From the NCBI RefSeq assembly GCF_026340305.1, contig NZ_JAPEPI010000001.1, forward strand, positions 1,984,001-2,048,000: a stretch of DNA of 64,000 nucleotides, written 5' to 3'. Below the pieces are notes generated by a model. The model did not search any database. It was not told the DNA's origin and saw only the letters and a program-made list of their open reading frames with translations. This DNA comes from Streptomyces sp. NBC_01381 (GTDB lineage Bacteria > Actinomycetota > Actinomycetes > Streptomycetales > Streptomycetaceae). Of this stretch, positions 28,064 to 35,906 are shown in pieces (position 1 is the stretch's first letter; each line of letters opens with the position of its first letter). Made by a program: the position numbers and the translations under genes.

Positions 28064-28605
28064 CGTTGCCCTTTTTAGCGGGTGGAGTTGTCGTCATTAC
28101 CGGGATCATGGCGTCCGGTAAGTCCACGGTGGCGCAGGCGTTGGCTGAGCGGTCGCCGCGGGCGGCGCATGTGCGGGGTGATGTTTTCCGCCGGATGATC
28201 GTGTCGGGTGGTCAGGAGTATGAGCCCGGCGCGTCGGGGGAGGCTGAGGCTCAGCTTCGGCTGCGGTATCGGTTGTCGGCTTCGACTGCGGATGCGTACG
28301 CGGGTGCGGGGTTCGTCGCCGTCGTCCAGGACGTCATTCTGGGCGAGGAGTTGAAGGCGTACGTGGAGCTTTTGCGTACGCGGCCTGTGTACGTCGTTGT
28401 CCTTGCCCCGCGTCCGGATGCGGTTGCCGCGCGGGAGGCTGGGCGTGGGAAGACGGGGTACGGGGCCTGGACGGTGGAGGATCTGGACGCGGGGCTGCGG
28501 GGCGGGACCCCGCGGATCGGGTTGTGGCTGGATAGCTCTGATCTGACGGTGGATGAGACCGTGGATGCGGTTCTGGCGGGGCTGGACGGGGCGCGGGTCT
28601 CTTAG
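28060..28605 (+). CDS. P-loop kinase / phosphotransferase-like protein
   Basis: A 181-residue AAA_33-type nucleotide-binding protein. Walker A is GIMASGKST, followed by HVRGDVFRRMIVSG and a lid-type segment AREAGRGKTGYG. It resembles chloramphenicol phosphotransferase-like or small-molecule kinases. Four-nt overlap with the large XDH subunit makes it the last gene of that operon, which is an unusual partner for a molybdoenzyme. Substrate is unknown. Codon use is as A/T-shifted as the end of the preceding gene. Confidence 0.75.
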   Translation: MTLPFLAGGVVVITGIMASGKSTVAQALAERSPRAAHVRGDVFRRMIVSGGQEYEPGASGEAEAQLRLRYRLSASTADAYAGAGFVAVVQDVILGEELKAYVELLRTRPVYVVVLAPRPDAVAAREAGRGKTGYGAWTVEDLDAGLRGGTPRIGLWLDSSDLTVDETVDAVLAGLDGARVS

Positions 28606-29012
28606 TGACCCGGCGGTGGAGTTCGTACCGGGGCCGCCCGGTTGTCCTGAGTTTGGCGGTTCCGGGCCGGGTGTAAAGGGCGCTCCCTTCGGTCGCGTCG
28701 GCTTCGCCGATTCCGCTTCGCTTCACCCTTGACACCCGTCCCTCCACCGCGAGAAGCGAGTTGACCGGGCGGCCACGAAGCGGGGCTCTCGGGACTGCGG
28801 GGTTGGGTCATCTGGCTTCGCTGCCGGGTGCGGACTAGTTCGTAGCAGCGCAGCCGGGTGGGAGGGTGCGCGGCCGGTCCGGGGATCGGTGCCGGTCTCG
28901 TCAAGCGTCTGCCGACCGGCCCCGGCCGAGAGGGGGGTGGGGGACCTACTTTGGGAAAGTTGTGTTCTGGCATAAGGGGGGCGCACGCGTTGCGTGGCGC
29001 GCTGGTGACTTG
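28606..29012. other. Gene-free stretch after the kinase gene
   Basis: No supportable gene is present. A GC-rich inverted pair, GGCCGGTC and GACCGGCC (around 28870-28925), and a short G-rich run near 28970 are the only structures seen. It leads into a pseudogene and probably reflects a disrupted region. Confidence 0.5.
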
Positions 29013-29288
29013 CTACTTGCCGAGGTACGCGTCGTAGATCGACAGCGTTGACTTGTTGCCCTGCTTGTCCGTGAGGTTCGCTCGGAGCGCGATTGCCTTG
29101 CCTGCGGCAGGGTTCTTGACGGTGATCCTTCCTTCCGTGACCGGGGTCTTCTTCTATGTCCGGCCTGCGTCGTAAGAGGCGTACACCGTGAGGGACTTGA
29201 CGTTCCCCGGGGCTGCGGCCGGACCCTGTACCTTCACCGGGATCGACTGCCTCGGACCATGACGGATGCTGGTGACGTCCGGGCGTGT
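29013..29288 (-). pseudogene. C-terminal remnant of an S8 (subtilisin-like) peptidase
   Basis: Reading the minus strand gives PDVTSIRHGPRQSIPVKVQG, then SLTVYASYDAGRT, an in-frame TAG, then KKTPVTEGRITVKNP and finally NKSTLSIYDAYLGK before the stop at 29013. This is the C-terminal end typical of the large secreted Streptomyces S8 peptidases. The TAG most likely replaces the TGG (Trp) codon expected in GRTWKK. The frame is closed by another stop at 29289. No catalytic domain remains. Confidence 0.65.
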
Positions 29289-29382
29289 TCAGCGGCATGA
29301 TTCCTGTGCGGACATCGCATAGCCACGTTTGCATGGCCGTGTCGATAAATCACTCGATCGCTTGTCTCAATCTCGCTTCGTC

Positions 29383-29712
29383 ATGCTCACGCATTTCCTA
29401 GATCCCCTATTCTTGCGCTATCTTTCTGCGTCTGATGATGCCTCAGACGTCGCCGAAGGAGTACGCCGCTACATGAAAATTGAACGCCGCCTTGGGGTAT
29501 CTCCGCGGGCACGTAAGCAGTGTTTGAGTGAGGCCAATTGCCCAGACATCTTTGAGCTGGCTGACGGTAGATTTGTCATCATTGGTGATGACATCACGGC
29601 GGACGTGACGTCAATCCTTCCCCAGGATGCGGGGATTGGCCCGAATGAACGGGCCGTCGTCATCACCCGTGAAACACTGACGGCAGCGCGGGGGGATATC
29701 CCGTTGTCGTGA
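29383..29712 (+). CDS. Hypothetical protein
   Basis: A 109-residue protein from ATG 29383 (a TTG 54 nt upstream is less likely). It has lower G+C and less biased codons than its surroundings. Sequence features are a helical N-terminus (HFLDPLFLRYLSASDD), a basic middle (RRLGVSPRARKQ) and a beta-rich segment (ELADGRFVIIGDDITAD). No domain recognised. It ends 3 nt from the convergent DUF6082-like gene, so the two may have arrived together. Confidence 0.5.
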   Translation: MLTHFLDPLFLRYLSASDDASDVAEGVRRYMKIERRLGVSPRARKQCLSEANCPDIFELADGRFVIIGDDITADVTSILPQDAGIGPNERAVVITRETLTAARGDIPLS

Positions 29713-29715
29713 TGG

Positions 29716-30408
29716 CTACGCCTGGCGACGCAAAGGTGTGGTGGATCCAGCGGCCTGGTAGGCGCGCTCTGCGATCACGGCGAATCGAGCCTCAGCGGAG
29801 TCGCCTGGCACTCGATTTCGGTCGTGAATCCGCTCCCAGAACTCCCGCCATACCGGGACGGTGAAGAGGGCTTGCAGTACCGCCTCGATCGCAGCTTCTG
29901 AGTAGTCTCCCACCTCGAAGGCGAGATACTGCAGGGACAGCACTTGGTTGATATATAGGTACTGCTTCCTCTTCTCCTGTGGAAGGTCGCCGGTCAGCGT
30001 CGGCCATGTCGCCGCCAGGTCCGCGTCGCTCATGGCATCCCTGAGGATCGCGATGTGCAGCCCGCGGACCAAAGCCTCCGATGTACGGTGAATTTCACCC
30101 TTCATCATCCGTGTTTCGCCGCAGTGCTCTTCCATGACCCGTTGCTGATTCTGCAGGACGATACGTTGCATCTCCGACTCCTTCTCCTGCATGCGCATTG
30201 TGCGTGCCATGTAAAAGAGAAGAACAGTCGACGATGCGGCTGCGGCCGCACCGAATGCCTGCCCTGCATTGCTGCTACGGTCGCCTTGCAGGACGGGTAC
30301 TTGCACAAGTGTCATGCTGAGTAGCACACAGCCGACGCAAGCCAGAGCGATCGTTGAAATGGACAGGGCTACGCGCTTTACGGCTGCACGTAACTGTCGC
30401 CCGTCCAT
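29716..30408 (-). CDS. DUF6082-like membrane protein
   Basis: A 230-residue protein. Two N-terminal membrane segments (ISTIALACVGCVLLSMTLV and AFGAAAAASSTVLLFYMARTM) precede a cytoplasmic helical domain with KRKQYLYINQVLSLQYLAFEVGDYSE and WREFWERIHDRNRVPGDS, which is the pattern of actinobacterial DUF6082 proteins. Function is unknown. G+C is lower than in the flanks, which hints at horizontal acquisition near tRNA-Cys. Confidence 0.7.
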   Translation of the reverse strand: MDGRQLRAAVKRVALSISTIALACVGCVLLSMTLVQVPVLQGDRSSNAGQAFGAAAAASSTVLLFYMARTMRMQEKESEMQRIVLQNQQRVMEEHCGETRMMKGEIHRTSEALVRGLHIAILRDAMSDADLAATWPTLTGDLPQEKRKQYLYINQVLSLQYLAFEVGDYSEAAIEAVLQALFTVPVWREFWERIHDRNRVPGDSAEARFAVIAERAYQAAGSTTPLRRQA

Positions 30409-30843
30409 TCATCCCCCTATAGTCAATTGCACTGCCTGCATTGTTTCCGTCCCGCGGAGAAAGGAAACTGTCGGCGACATGCAACGTTTCTCACATGAGT
30501 GAAGTCGATCTGTTTGACTAAAAGGTTTGAATGGGTAGCGTGAAGGTTGCACAACCTCAGGTGCTGAAGCGGTAGCTGTTGTGATATGCGCGGGACTCGG
30601 TTCCGCTTTTCTTGTGAGATTTGTATGGATGCGGCCGATACTTTTCCGCTGCGCACCGGTCGCTGCTTCTTTAAGTGTTGGCGGTGCAGCGCCATGCATC
30701 GATGCGCTGGGGCATGCATCTGGACTGCGATGGGCTCTCGTGTACGTCGCCGCTGTGCGCAGAGGTTCGCGACCGGCCAGGGCCGCGGGCCCTCGTCCAA
30801 TGCACCTCGTCAAGGTGCAGATCAACCGAGACGGGGGCCGAGT
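30409..30843. other. Gene-free lower-G+C stretch before tRNA-Cys
   Basis: The 490 nt between the DUF6082-like gene and tRNA-Cys hold no supportable gene. A cysteine-rich frame starts at 30586 but continues through the tRNA complement and was rejected. No transposase or integrase fragment was recognised. Confidence 0.5.
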
Positions 30844-30873
30844 GGGCCGGCACCCCTTCTGGGGTGTCGGCCC
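30844..30873 (-). terminator. Hairpin terminator downstream of tRNA-Cys
   Basis: GGGCCGGCACCCC (30844-30856) pairs with GGGGTGTCGGCCC (30861-30873) around a 4-nt loop, with one G-T wobble. It lies 26 nt beyond the tRNA 3' end on the minus strand. Confidence 0.7.
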
Positions 30874-30898
30874 CTAGTTCGCTTGCTCAAGGCGGTAG

Positions 30899-30970
30899 AG
30901 GCCGTGGCGGGAATCGAACCCGCGTTACTGGATTTGCAGTCCAGCCCCTAAACCACTCGGGCACACGGCC
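30899..30970 (-). tRNA. tRNA-Cys (GCA)
   Basis: On the minus strand the acceptor stem GGCCGTG (30970-30964) pairs with CACGGCC (30906-30900). The anticodon stem-loop is CTGGA-CTGCAAA-TCCAG with anticodon GCA, and the T-arm contains GGTTCGATTCC. The discriminator is U, as usual for cysteine. CCA is not encoded. Flanked by degraded genes, as is common at tRNA integration sites. Confidence 0.95.
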
Positions 30971-31074
30971 AAGTCGATGACCTGACCCCTCGAACGTAGC
31001 CGTGGCCGTCGGCCCGGCCAAGGGATCATCGGCCGCTGCAACGGGACTGCCATACGGCGTTAACGAATAGAGGG

Positions 31075-31393
31075 TGGGCGGGGCGGTTCCGATTTCCGCC
31101 CAGATTGTCTTGCAGGGGGCCGGTCCCGGTTCCGTACCCCACCGGTCGGACAGTGCCGCGACCAGGAGCAGCCCTCTGCCCGACTCGGCGTCTGGGGAGG
31201 GTAGTTGGGGTTCGGCCGGTGGGTCGCGGTCCGCCCGCGCGTGGGTCACCTCGATACGGAGCGTGGCCGCCTCGGTGAGCGTGAGTGCCAGTCGGAAGCT
31301 TCTGCCGGGTACGTGGCCGTGCAGTGCCGCGTTGCTCGCCAGCTCGGCGACGAGCGGATGAGCCCGGTTGGGACGTTGACCCTGAGGATGAGA
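31075..31393 (-). pseudogene. Truncated HATPase gene
   Basis: The minus strand reads HPLVAELASNAALHGHVPG (an N-box), VTHARADRDPP and ESGRGLLLVAALSDRWG (a G-box), ending IWAEIG near 31080. This is the C-terminal two-thirds of an RsbW-like HATPase. The N-terminal third is missing, the frame upstream is closed by TGA at 31394-31396, and the normal stop is lost so the frame runs on through tRNA-Cys. It pairs with the divergent XRE remnant. Confidence 0.7.
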
Positions 31394-31745
31394 TCAGTGC
31401 GGTGGTCGAGGTGGTCGGTCACCATCTGAAATTGCGGAGGGAAGCTGCGGGCCTTCGGGTGGCCGAGTTCGGGGAGGCCATCGGGTGCGGGGAAGACCTG
31501 ATCCGGAAGATCGAGCGCGGGGCGCGGATTCCTCGTCCCGAGTAGCTGGACAAGGTGGACGAGGTGTTGGGGGCGGGTGGGCTTGGTCGGTCGAGGTCTT
31601 GCTGTACAGCAACCACAACGTCCACGGGTTGCTGCAGACGGAGGGCGCATGCGTGCATTCTTCGCGGGATGGTTGCCCGCCTACACGCTGGACGAGATGG
31701 ATCGCGTGGCGGCTGCTCGAACGCCTTCTAGAAGCGGGTCAGTTG
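31368..31745 (+). pseudogene. Decayed XRE/DUF5753 regulator gene
   Basis: The first frame encodes DPEDEISAVVEVVGHHLKL, REAAGLRVAEFGEAIG and IRKIERGARIPRPE, a Cro/CI-type helix-turn-helix. A TAG (31543-31545) replaces the expected Tyr codon; then LDKVDEVLGAGG continues in frame. After a deletion, a second frame gives VLLYSNHNVHGLLQTEG and a third FFAGWLPAYTLDEMDRVAAA, both from DUF5753. No start codon is clear. The mutations rule out a working protein. Confidence 0.7.
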
Positions 31746-31787
31746 AGTCGTGCGCGTCGGAGAGCTGCCCCGAGGCGAGCCGTGTGG

Positions 31788-32180
31788 TCAGGAGACCGGG
31801 AACCAGGCCGACAGGCGCTTGGCGATGGTCGGTACGTCGATGTTGTCCTGGGCGACTTCCTCGACGAACGGGCCCGCGATGGAGACGTCCGGCGGGCGAA
31901 CAGCAGCGCTCACACCGTTGACGCGCAGAAAGAAGCGCATCGCGAGCCAGGCGGTGCGCTTGTTGCCGTCGATCAGTGCGCGGTTGTGGGCGAACGAGTG
32001 CAGCAGGGCTGCCGCTTTCTCATGGAGGGTCGGATACGGCTCGGCCCCGAACACGTTGGTCCGGGGCCGTTCGATCGCTGAGACCAAGAGTCCCATGTCG
32101 CGCACGCTGTGTTCGGTACCGTTGACCGTGCGGGCGATCGTGAGGATCTCGTCGATCTGGACGTATCGAACTTCGCTCAC
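31788..32180 (-). CDS. Doc/Fic-type toxin (death-on-curing family)
   Basis: A 130-residue Doc-like protein. The family motif region is HSFAHNRALIDGNKRTAW (about residues 61-78). The DGNKR core is intact, but the position usually held by the catalytic His (HxLxDGNKR) is Arg67, with His65 two residues earlier. Doc proteins phosphorylate EF-Tu; whether this one is active is uncertain. Its start overlaps the antitoxin stop by 4 nt, a standard toxin-antitoxin arrangement. Confidence 0.82.
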   Translation of the reverse strand: MSEVRYVQIDEILTIARTVNGTEHSVRDMGLLVSAIERPRTNVFGAEPYPTLHEKAAALLHSFAHNRALIDGNKRTAWLAMRFFLRVNGVSAAVRPPDVSIAGPFVEEVAQDNIDVPTIAKRLSAWFPVS

Positions 32181-32371
32181 TTGAGGTAGTCCAGGATCTC
32201 CGCGTCGCTGTCCATCAGCTCGGCCAAGACGTCATCGATCTTCAGCTCGGCCCGGTTCTGGGCGTCGCGGATGGCCTCGATGGCGAGCTCCTGCTTGCTG
32301 CGGCGCTCGCGGCGGGCGCGCTCAGTGAGGGCCTGGTCGAGGTCGTCGGGGAGTCGGAGTGTCATCGCCAT
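32177..32371 (-). CDS. Ribbon-helix-helix antitoxin
   Basis: A 64-residue protein starting MAMTLRLPDDLDQALTERARRERRSKQEL, a ribbon-helix-helix DNA-binding fold. The acidic C-terminus (IDDVLAELMDSDAEILDYL) would bind the toxin. It sits directly before and overlaps the Doc gene. Autoregulation is likely through the inverted repeat 8 nt upstream of its start. Confidence 0.85.
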   Translation of the reverse strand: MAMTLRLPDDLDQALTERARRERRSKQELAIEAIRDAQNRAELKIDDVLAELMDSDAEILDYLK

Positions 32372-32378
32372 ACGTCGA

Positions 32379-32397
32379 TGATACTGGACAGGTATCA
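32379..32397. promoter_or_regulatory. Operator-like inverted repeat of the toxin-antitoxin operon
   Basis: TGATAC (32379-32384), 7 nt, GTATCA (32392-32397) is a perfect inverted repeat 8 nt upstream of the antitoxin start. A further half-site TGATACCAG lies near 32409. This is the expected location for a ribbon-helix-helix operator. Confidence 0.6.
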
Positions 32398-32496
32398 AGG
32401 TAGCTAGGTGATACCAGTCCCCTACTCGCCGGTAGCGGAGGCGTACGACCAAGGGACCAGAAGGCCAGCGACTTCGGACAGGGGTCACCGAGGGGA

Positions 32497-33981
32497 ATGA
32501 CCCTTACGCTGGCCGGCATGACCGCTCTGGAACACGGTGACACCGACGTCACCCCCGACGCATCGATATCGCCGCCCGAGGGGTCCCAGGGCGGAGGGGT
32601 GCTGCGCAAGCCCTATCGTGCGCTCAGCTTCGGCATCGTCTCCGTCGTTCTGCTCATCGCCTTCGAGGCGACCGCCGTCGGGACCGCCATGCCGGTCGCC
32701 GCCCGTGAGCTGGACGGGGTGTCGCTGTACGCCTTCGCCTTCTCCGCCTACTTCACCACCAGTCTCTTCGGCATGGTGCTCGCCGGGCAGTGGGCCGATC
32801 GGCGTGGGCCGCTCGGGCCGCTTGCCGGCGGGATCGCCGCCTTCGCCGCGGGGCTGCTGCTCGCCGGGACCGCCGGGGCCATGTGGATGTTCATCCTCGG
32901 GCGGGCCGTGCAGGGGCTCGGGGGTGGGCTTGTCATTGTTGCGCTGTACGTCGTTGTCAGTCGGGCCTATCCGGAGCATTTGCGGGCGTCCATTCTTGCT
33001 GCTTTCGCGGCCAGTTGGGTCGTGCCGTCCGTCGTCGGGCCGCTGGTCTCCGGGACCGTCACCGAGCACCTGGGGTGGCGCTGGGTCTTCGTCGGGATCC
33101 CTGTTCTTGTCGTCGGGCCGCTCGCGCTCGCGCTGCCCGCCATCCGGCGCACCGCCTCCGGGCCCGTCGACCCCGCCGCCCCCGTCGAGGCCTTCGACCG
33201 GCGGCGCATCCGGCTCGCCCTGGGGATCTCGCTGGGGGCCGGGCTCCTGCAGTACGCGGGGCAGGACTTGCGCTGGCTCTCGCTGCTGCCCGCGGCCGTC
33301 GGAGCTGCCGTGCTCGTTCCCGCCGTGCTCGGGCTGCTGCCCCGCGGGACCTACCGGGCCGTGCGCGGGCTGCCCTCCGTCGTGCTGCTGCGTGGCATCG
33401 CCGCGGGGTCCTTCATCGCCGCCGAGTCCTTCGTGCCGCTGATGCTGGTCACCGAGCGCGGGCTCAGCCCGACCATGGCGGGGCTCTCGCTTGCGGTGGG
33501 CGGTGCCACCTGGGCGCTCGGGTCGTATGTGCAGTCGCGGCCGCGTATGGAGCCGTACCGGAGCAAGCTGATGGTGGTGGGGATGGTGCTTGTCGCCTCC
33601 GCCATCGTTGCCGCTCCGAGTGTGCTGATCCATGCCGTGCCCGTGTGGATCGTCGCCGTCGCCTGGGCCTTCGGCTGCTTCGGCATGGGCATGGTCATCG
33701 CGTCGACCAGCGTGCTGCTGCTCAGGCTCTCGGCGCCGCAGGACGCCGGCGCCAACTCCGCCGCCCTGCAGATCTCCGACGGCCTCTCCAACGCCCTGCT
33801 GCTCGCCGCCGGAGGGGCCGCCTTCGCCGCGCTCGGCGGCGGAATGGTCGGCGCGGGGCACGGCGTGGGCGAGGCGGGCGGGTCCCATCCGGCGGCCTTC
33901 GTCGCCGTCTTCCTGCCGATGGCGGCAGTCGCCCTGGTGGGGGCGTGGGTGGGGACGCGGCTCAAGGAACGTACGGACTGA
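32497..33981 (+). CDS. MFS exporter (EmrB/QacA-like)
   Basis: A 494-residue major facilitator of the multidrug type. Helix 1 has VSVVLLIAFEATAVGTAMPVAAREL, loop 2-3 has GQWADRRGPLGPL (motif A), and helix 5 has VPSVVGPLVSGTVTEHLGWRWVF (motif C of proton antiporters). Two starts are possible, ATG 32497 and ATG 32518; neither has a good ribosome site. Substrate unknown. It is transcribed away from the toxin-antitoxin pair and forms no evident operon. Confidence 0.85.
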   Translation: MTLTLAGMTALEHGDTDVTPDASISPPEGSQGGGVLRKPYRALSFGIVSVVLLIAFEATAVGTAMPVAARELDGVSLYAFAFSAYFTTSLFGMVLAGQWADRRGPLGPLAGGIAAFAAGLLLAGTAGAMWMFILGRAVQGLGGGLVIVALYVVVSRAYPEHLRASILAAFAASWVVPSVVGPLVSGTVTEHLGWRWVFVGIPVLVVGPLALALPAIRRTASGPVDPAAPVEAFDRRRIRLALGISLGAGLLQYAGQDLRWLSLLPAAVGAAVLVPAVLGLLPRGTYRAVRGLPSVVLLRGIAAGSFIAAESFVPLMLVTERGLSPTMAGLSLAVGGATWALGSYVQSRPRMEPYRSKLMVVGMVLVASAIVAAPSVLIHAVPVWIVAVAWAFGCFGMGMVIASTSVLLLRLSAPQDAGANSAALQISDGLSNALLLAAGGAAFAALGGGMVGAGHGVGEAGGSHPAAFVAVFLPMAAVALVGAWVGTRLKERTD

Positions 33982-34103
33982 GCGGGTCATGTGACACCCG
34001 TCGCACCGGGCCCAGACTCCGCATTGTCGTCGGCCGCGCGTCAACACATCACCGGTAAGGTGGCCCGGTTGTCGTACGTACCCGATCGTCAAAAACGGAG
34101 ACC

Positions 34104-35906
34104 GTGACTACCACCGCCGCCTCCTCGTCCGCCGCCTCCCACCACCTCTCTCCCGCCTTCCCCGGCCGGGCCCCGTGGGGCACGGCCAACAAGCTGCGTG
34201 CCTGGCAGCAGGGTGCGATGGAGCGGTATCTGCAGGAGCAGCCGCGTGACTTCCTCGCCGTCGCGACGCCCGGCGCCGGCAAGACGACCTTCGCCCTGAC
34301 GCTCGCGTCCTGGCTGCTTCACCACCATGTCGTGCAGCAGGTCACCGTGGTCGCGCCGACCGAGCACCTGAAGAAGCAGTGGGCGGAGGCCGCGGCCCGC
34401 GTAGGGATCAAGCTGGACCCGGAGTACAGCGCGGGCCCGCTGAGCAAGGAGTACCACGGCGTCGCGATCACGTACGCGGGTGTGGGCGTGCGGCCCATGC
34501 TGCACCGCAACCGCGCCGAGCAGCGCAAGACCCTCGTCATCCTCGACGAGATCCACCACGCGGGGGACAGCAAATCCTGGGGCGAGGCCTGCCTGGAGGC
34601 GTTCGAGCCCGCGACGCGGCGCCTGGCGCTGACCGGTACTCCGTTCAGGTCCGACACCAACCCGATCCCCTTCGTCACGTACGAAGAAGGGAACGACGGC
34701 ATCCGGCGGTCCTCCGCCGACTACACGTACGGATACGGGAGTGCCCTCGGCGACGGGGTCGTGCGGCCCGTCATTTTTCTTTCCTACTCCGGCAACATGC
34801 GGTGGCGGACCAAGGCCGGTGACGAGATCGCTGCGCGGCTCGGCGAGCCGATGACCAAGGACGCGATCTCGCAGGCCTGGCGGACGGCCCTCGACGCGCG
34901 TGGCGAGTGGATGCCGAACGTGCTCAAGGCCGCCGACCAGCGGCTCACCGAGGTCAGGAAGGCCATCCCGGACGCGGGCGGGCTCGTGATCGCGTCCGAC
35001 CAGGACTCCGCGCGTTCCTACGCCAAGCTGATCCGGGAGATCACCGGGACGAAGGCGACGGTCGTCCTCTCCGACGACACGGGCGCCTCGAAGCGGATCG
35101 ACGACTTCAGCGACGGGAACGACCGCTGGATGGTCGCGGTCCGGATGGTGTCGGAAGGCGTCGACGTCCCGCGTCTCGCGGTGGGTGTGTATGCCACGAC
35201 GATCTCCACTCCGCTCTTCTTCGCGCAGGCCGTGGGGCGTTTCGTGCGCTCACGGCGGCGCGGCGAGACCGCGTCCGTCTTCCTGCCCACCGTCCCCGAC
35301 CTGCTCGGCTTCGCCAACGAGATGGAGGTCGAGCGCGACCACGCGCTCGACAAGCCGAAGAAGGAGGGGGAAGAGGACCCCTACGCCGAGTCCGAGAAGG
35401 AGATGGACGAGGCGAACAAGGAGCAGGACGAGGACACGGGGGAGCAGGAGCAGTTCTCCTTCGAGGCGCTCGAGTCCGACGCCGTCTTCGACCGGGTGCT
35501 CTTCGACGGTGCCGAATTCGGCATGCAGGCCCACCCGGGGAGCGAGGAGGAGCAGGACTATCTCGGCATCCCCGGTCTGCTCGAACCCGACCAGGTGCAG
35601 ATGCTGCTCCAGAAGCGGCAGGCCCGGCAGATCGCGCACAGCAAGAAGCGGCCGGACGAGGAGGCGGATCTTCTTGAACTCCCGGCCGAGCGGCGGCCCG
35701 TGGTCTCCCACAAGGAGCTGCTCGAACTGCGCAAGCAGCTCAACACGATGGTCGGCGCGTACGTCCATCAGAGCGGCAAGCCGCACGGCGTGATCCACAC
35801 GGAGCTGCGCCGCACCTGCGGTGGCCCGCCGAGCGCGGAGGCGACGGCGGGACAGCTGCGGCAGCGCATCGCCAAGGTCGGGGAGTGGGCTACTCGAATG
35901 CGCTGA
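34104..35906 (+). CDS. DEAD/DEAH-box superfamily 2 helicase
   Basis: A 600-residue SF2 helicase. Motif I is ATPGAGKTT (about residues 54-62), motif II DEIHH, motif III LTGTPFR, and motif VI QAVGRFVRSRRRGET. A highly charged acidic/Lys linker (about 410-450) precedes a C-terminal domain of unknown fold. It resembles XPB/SSL2-type actinobacterial helicases of unknown role, perhaps in repair. CGGAG precedes the GTG start. The 3' end overlaps the convergent gene by 17 nt. Confidence 0.87.
   Translation: MTTTAASSSAASHHLSPAFPGRAPWGTANKLRAWQQGAMERYLQEQPRDFLAVATPGAGKTTFALTLASWLLHHHVVQQVTVVAPTEHLKKQWAEAAARVGIKLDPEYSAGPLSKEYHGVAITYAGVGVRPMLHRNRAEQRKTLVILDEIHHAGDSKSWGEACLEAFEPATRRLALTGTPFRSDTNPIPFVTYEEGNDGIRRSSADYTYGYGSALGDGVVRPVIFLSYSGNMRWRTKAGDEIAARLGEPMTKDAISQAWRTALDARGEWMPNVLKAADQRLTEVRKAIPDAGGLVIASDQDSARSYAKLIREITGTKATVVLSDDTGASKRIDDFSDGNDRWMVAVRMVSEGVDVPRLAVGVYATTISTPLFFAQAVGRFVRSRRRGETASVFLPTVPDLLGFANEMEVERDHALDKPKKEGEEDPYAESEKEMDEANKEQDEDTGEQEQFSFEALESDAVFDRVLFDGAEFGMQAHPGSEEEQDYLGIPGLLEPDQVQMLLQKRQARQIAHSKKRPDEEADLLELPAERRPVVSHKELLELRKQLNTMVGAYVHQSGKPHGVIHTELRRTCGGPPSAEATAGQLRQRIAKVGEWATRMR

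Noticed and set aside
28870..28930. GC-rich hairpin GGCCGGTC/GACCGGCC
   Set aside because: Long loop and chance level in 70 percent G+C DNA; no function can be argued.
29329..29382. TTG-initiated N-terminal extension of the hypothetical protein
   Set aside because: No ribosome site, and the extra 18 residues look non-coding; ATG 29383 preferred.
30586..30951. Cysteine-rich frame with CxxC pairs (SCEICMD, CWRCSAMHRC)
   Set aside because: It reads through the terminator and the complement of tRNA-Cys, has no ribosome site, and its end is clearly non-protein sequence.
32497..32520. Leaderless promoter for the MFS exporter
   Set aside because: TACGCT lies near a second ATG but no -35 element at acceptable spacing was found.
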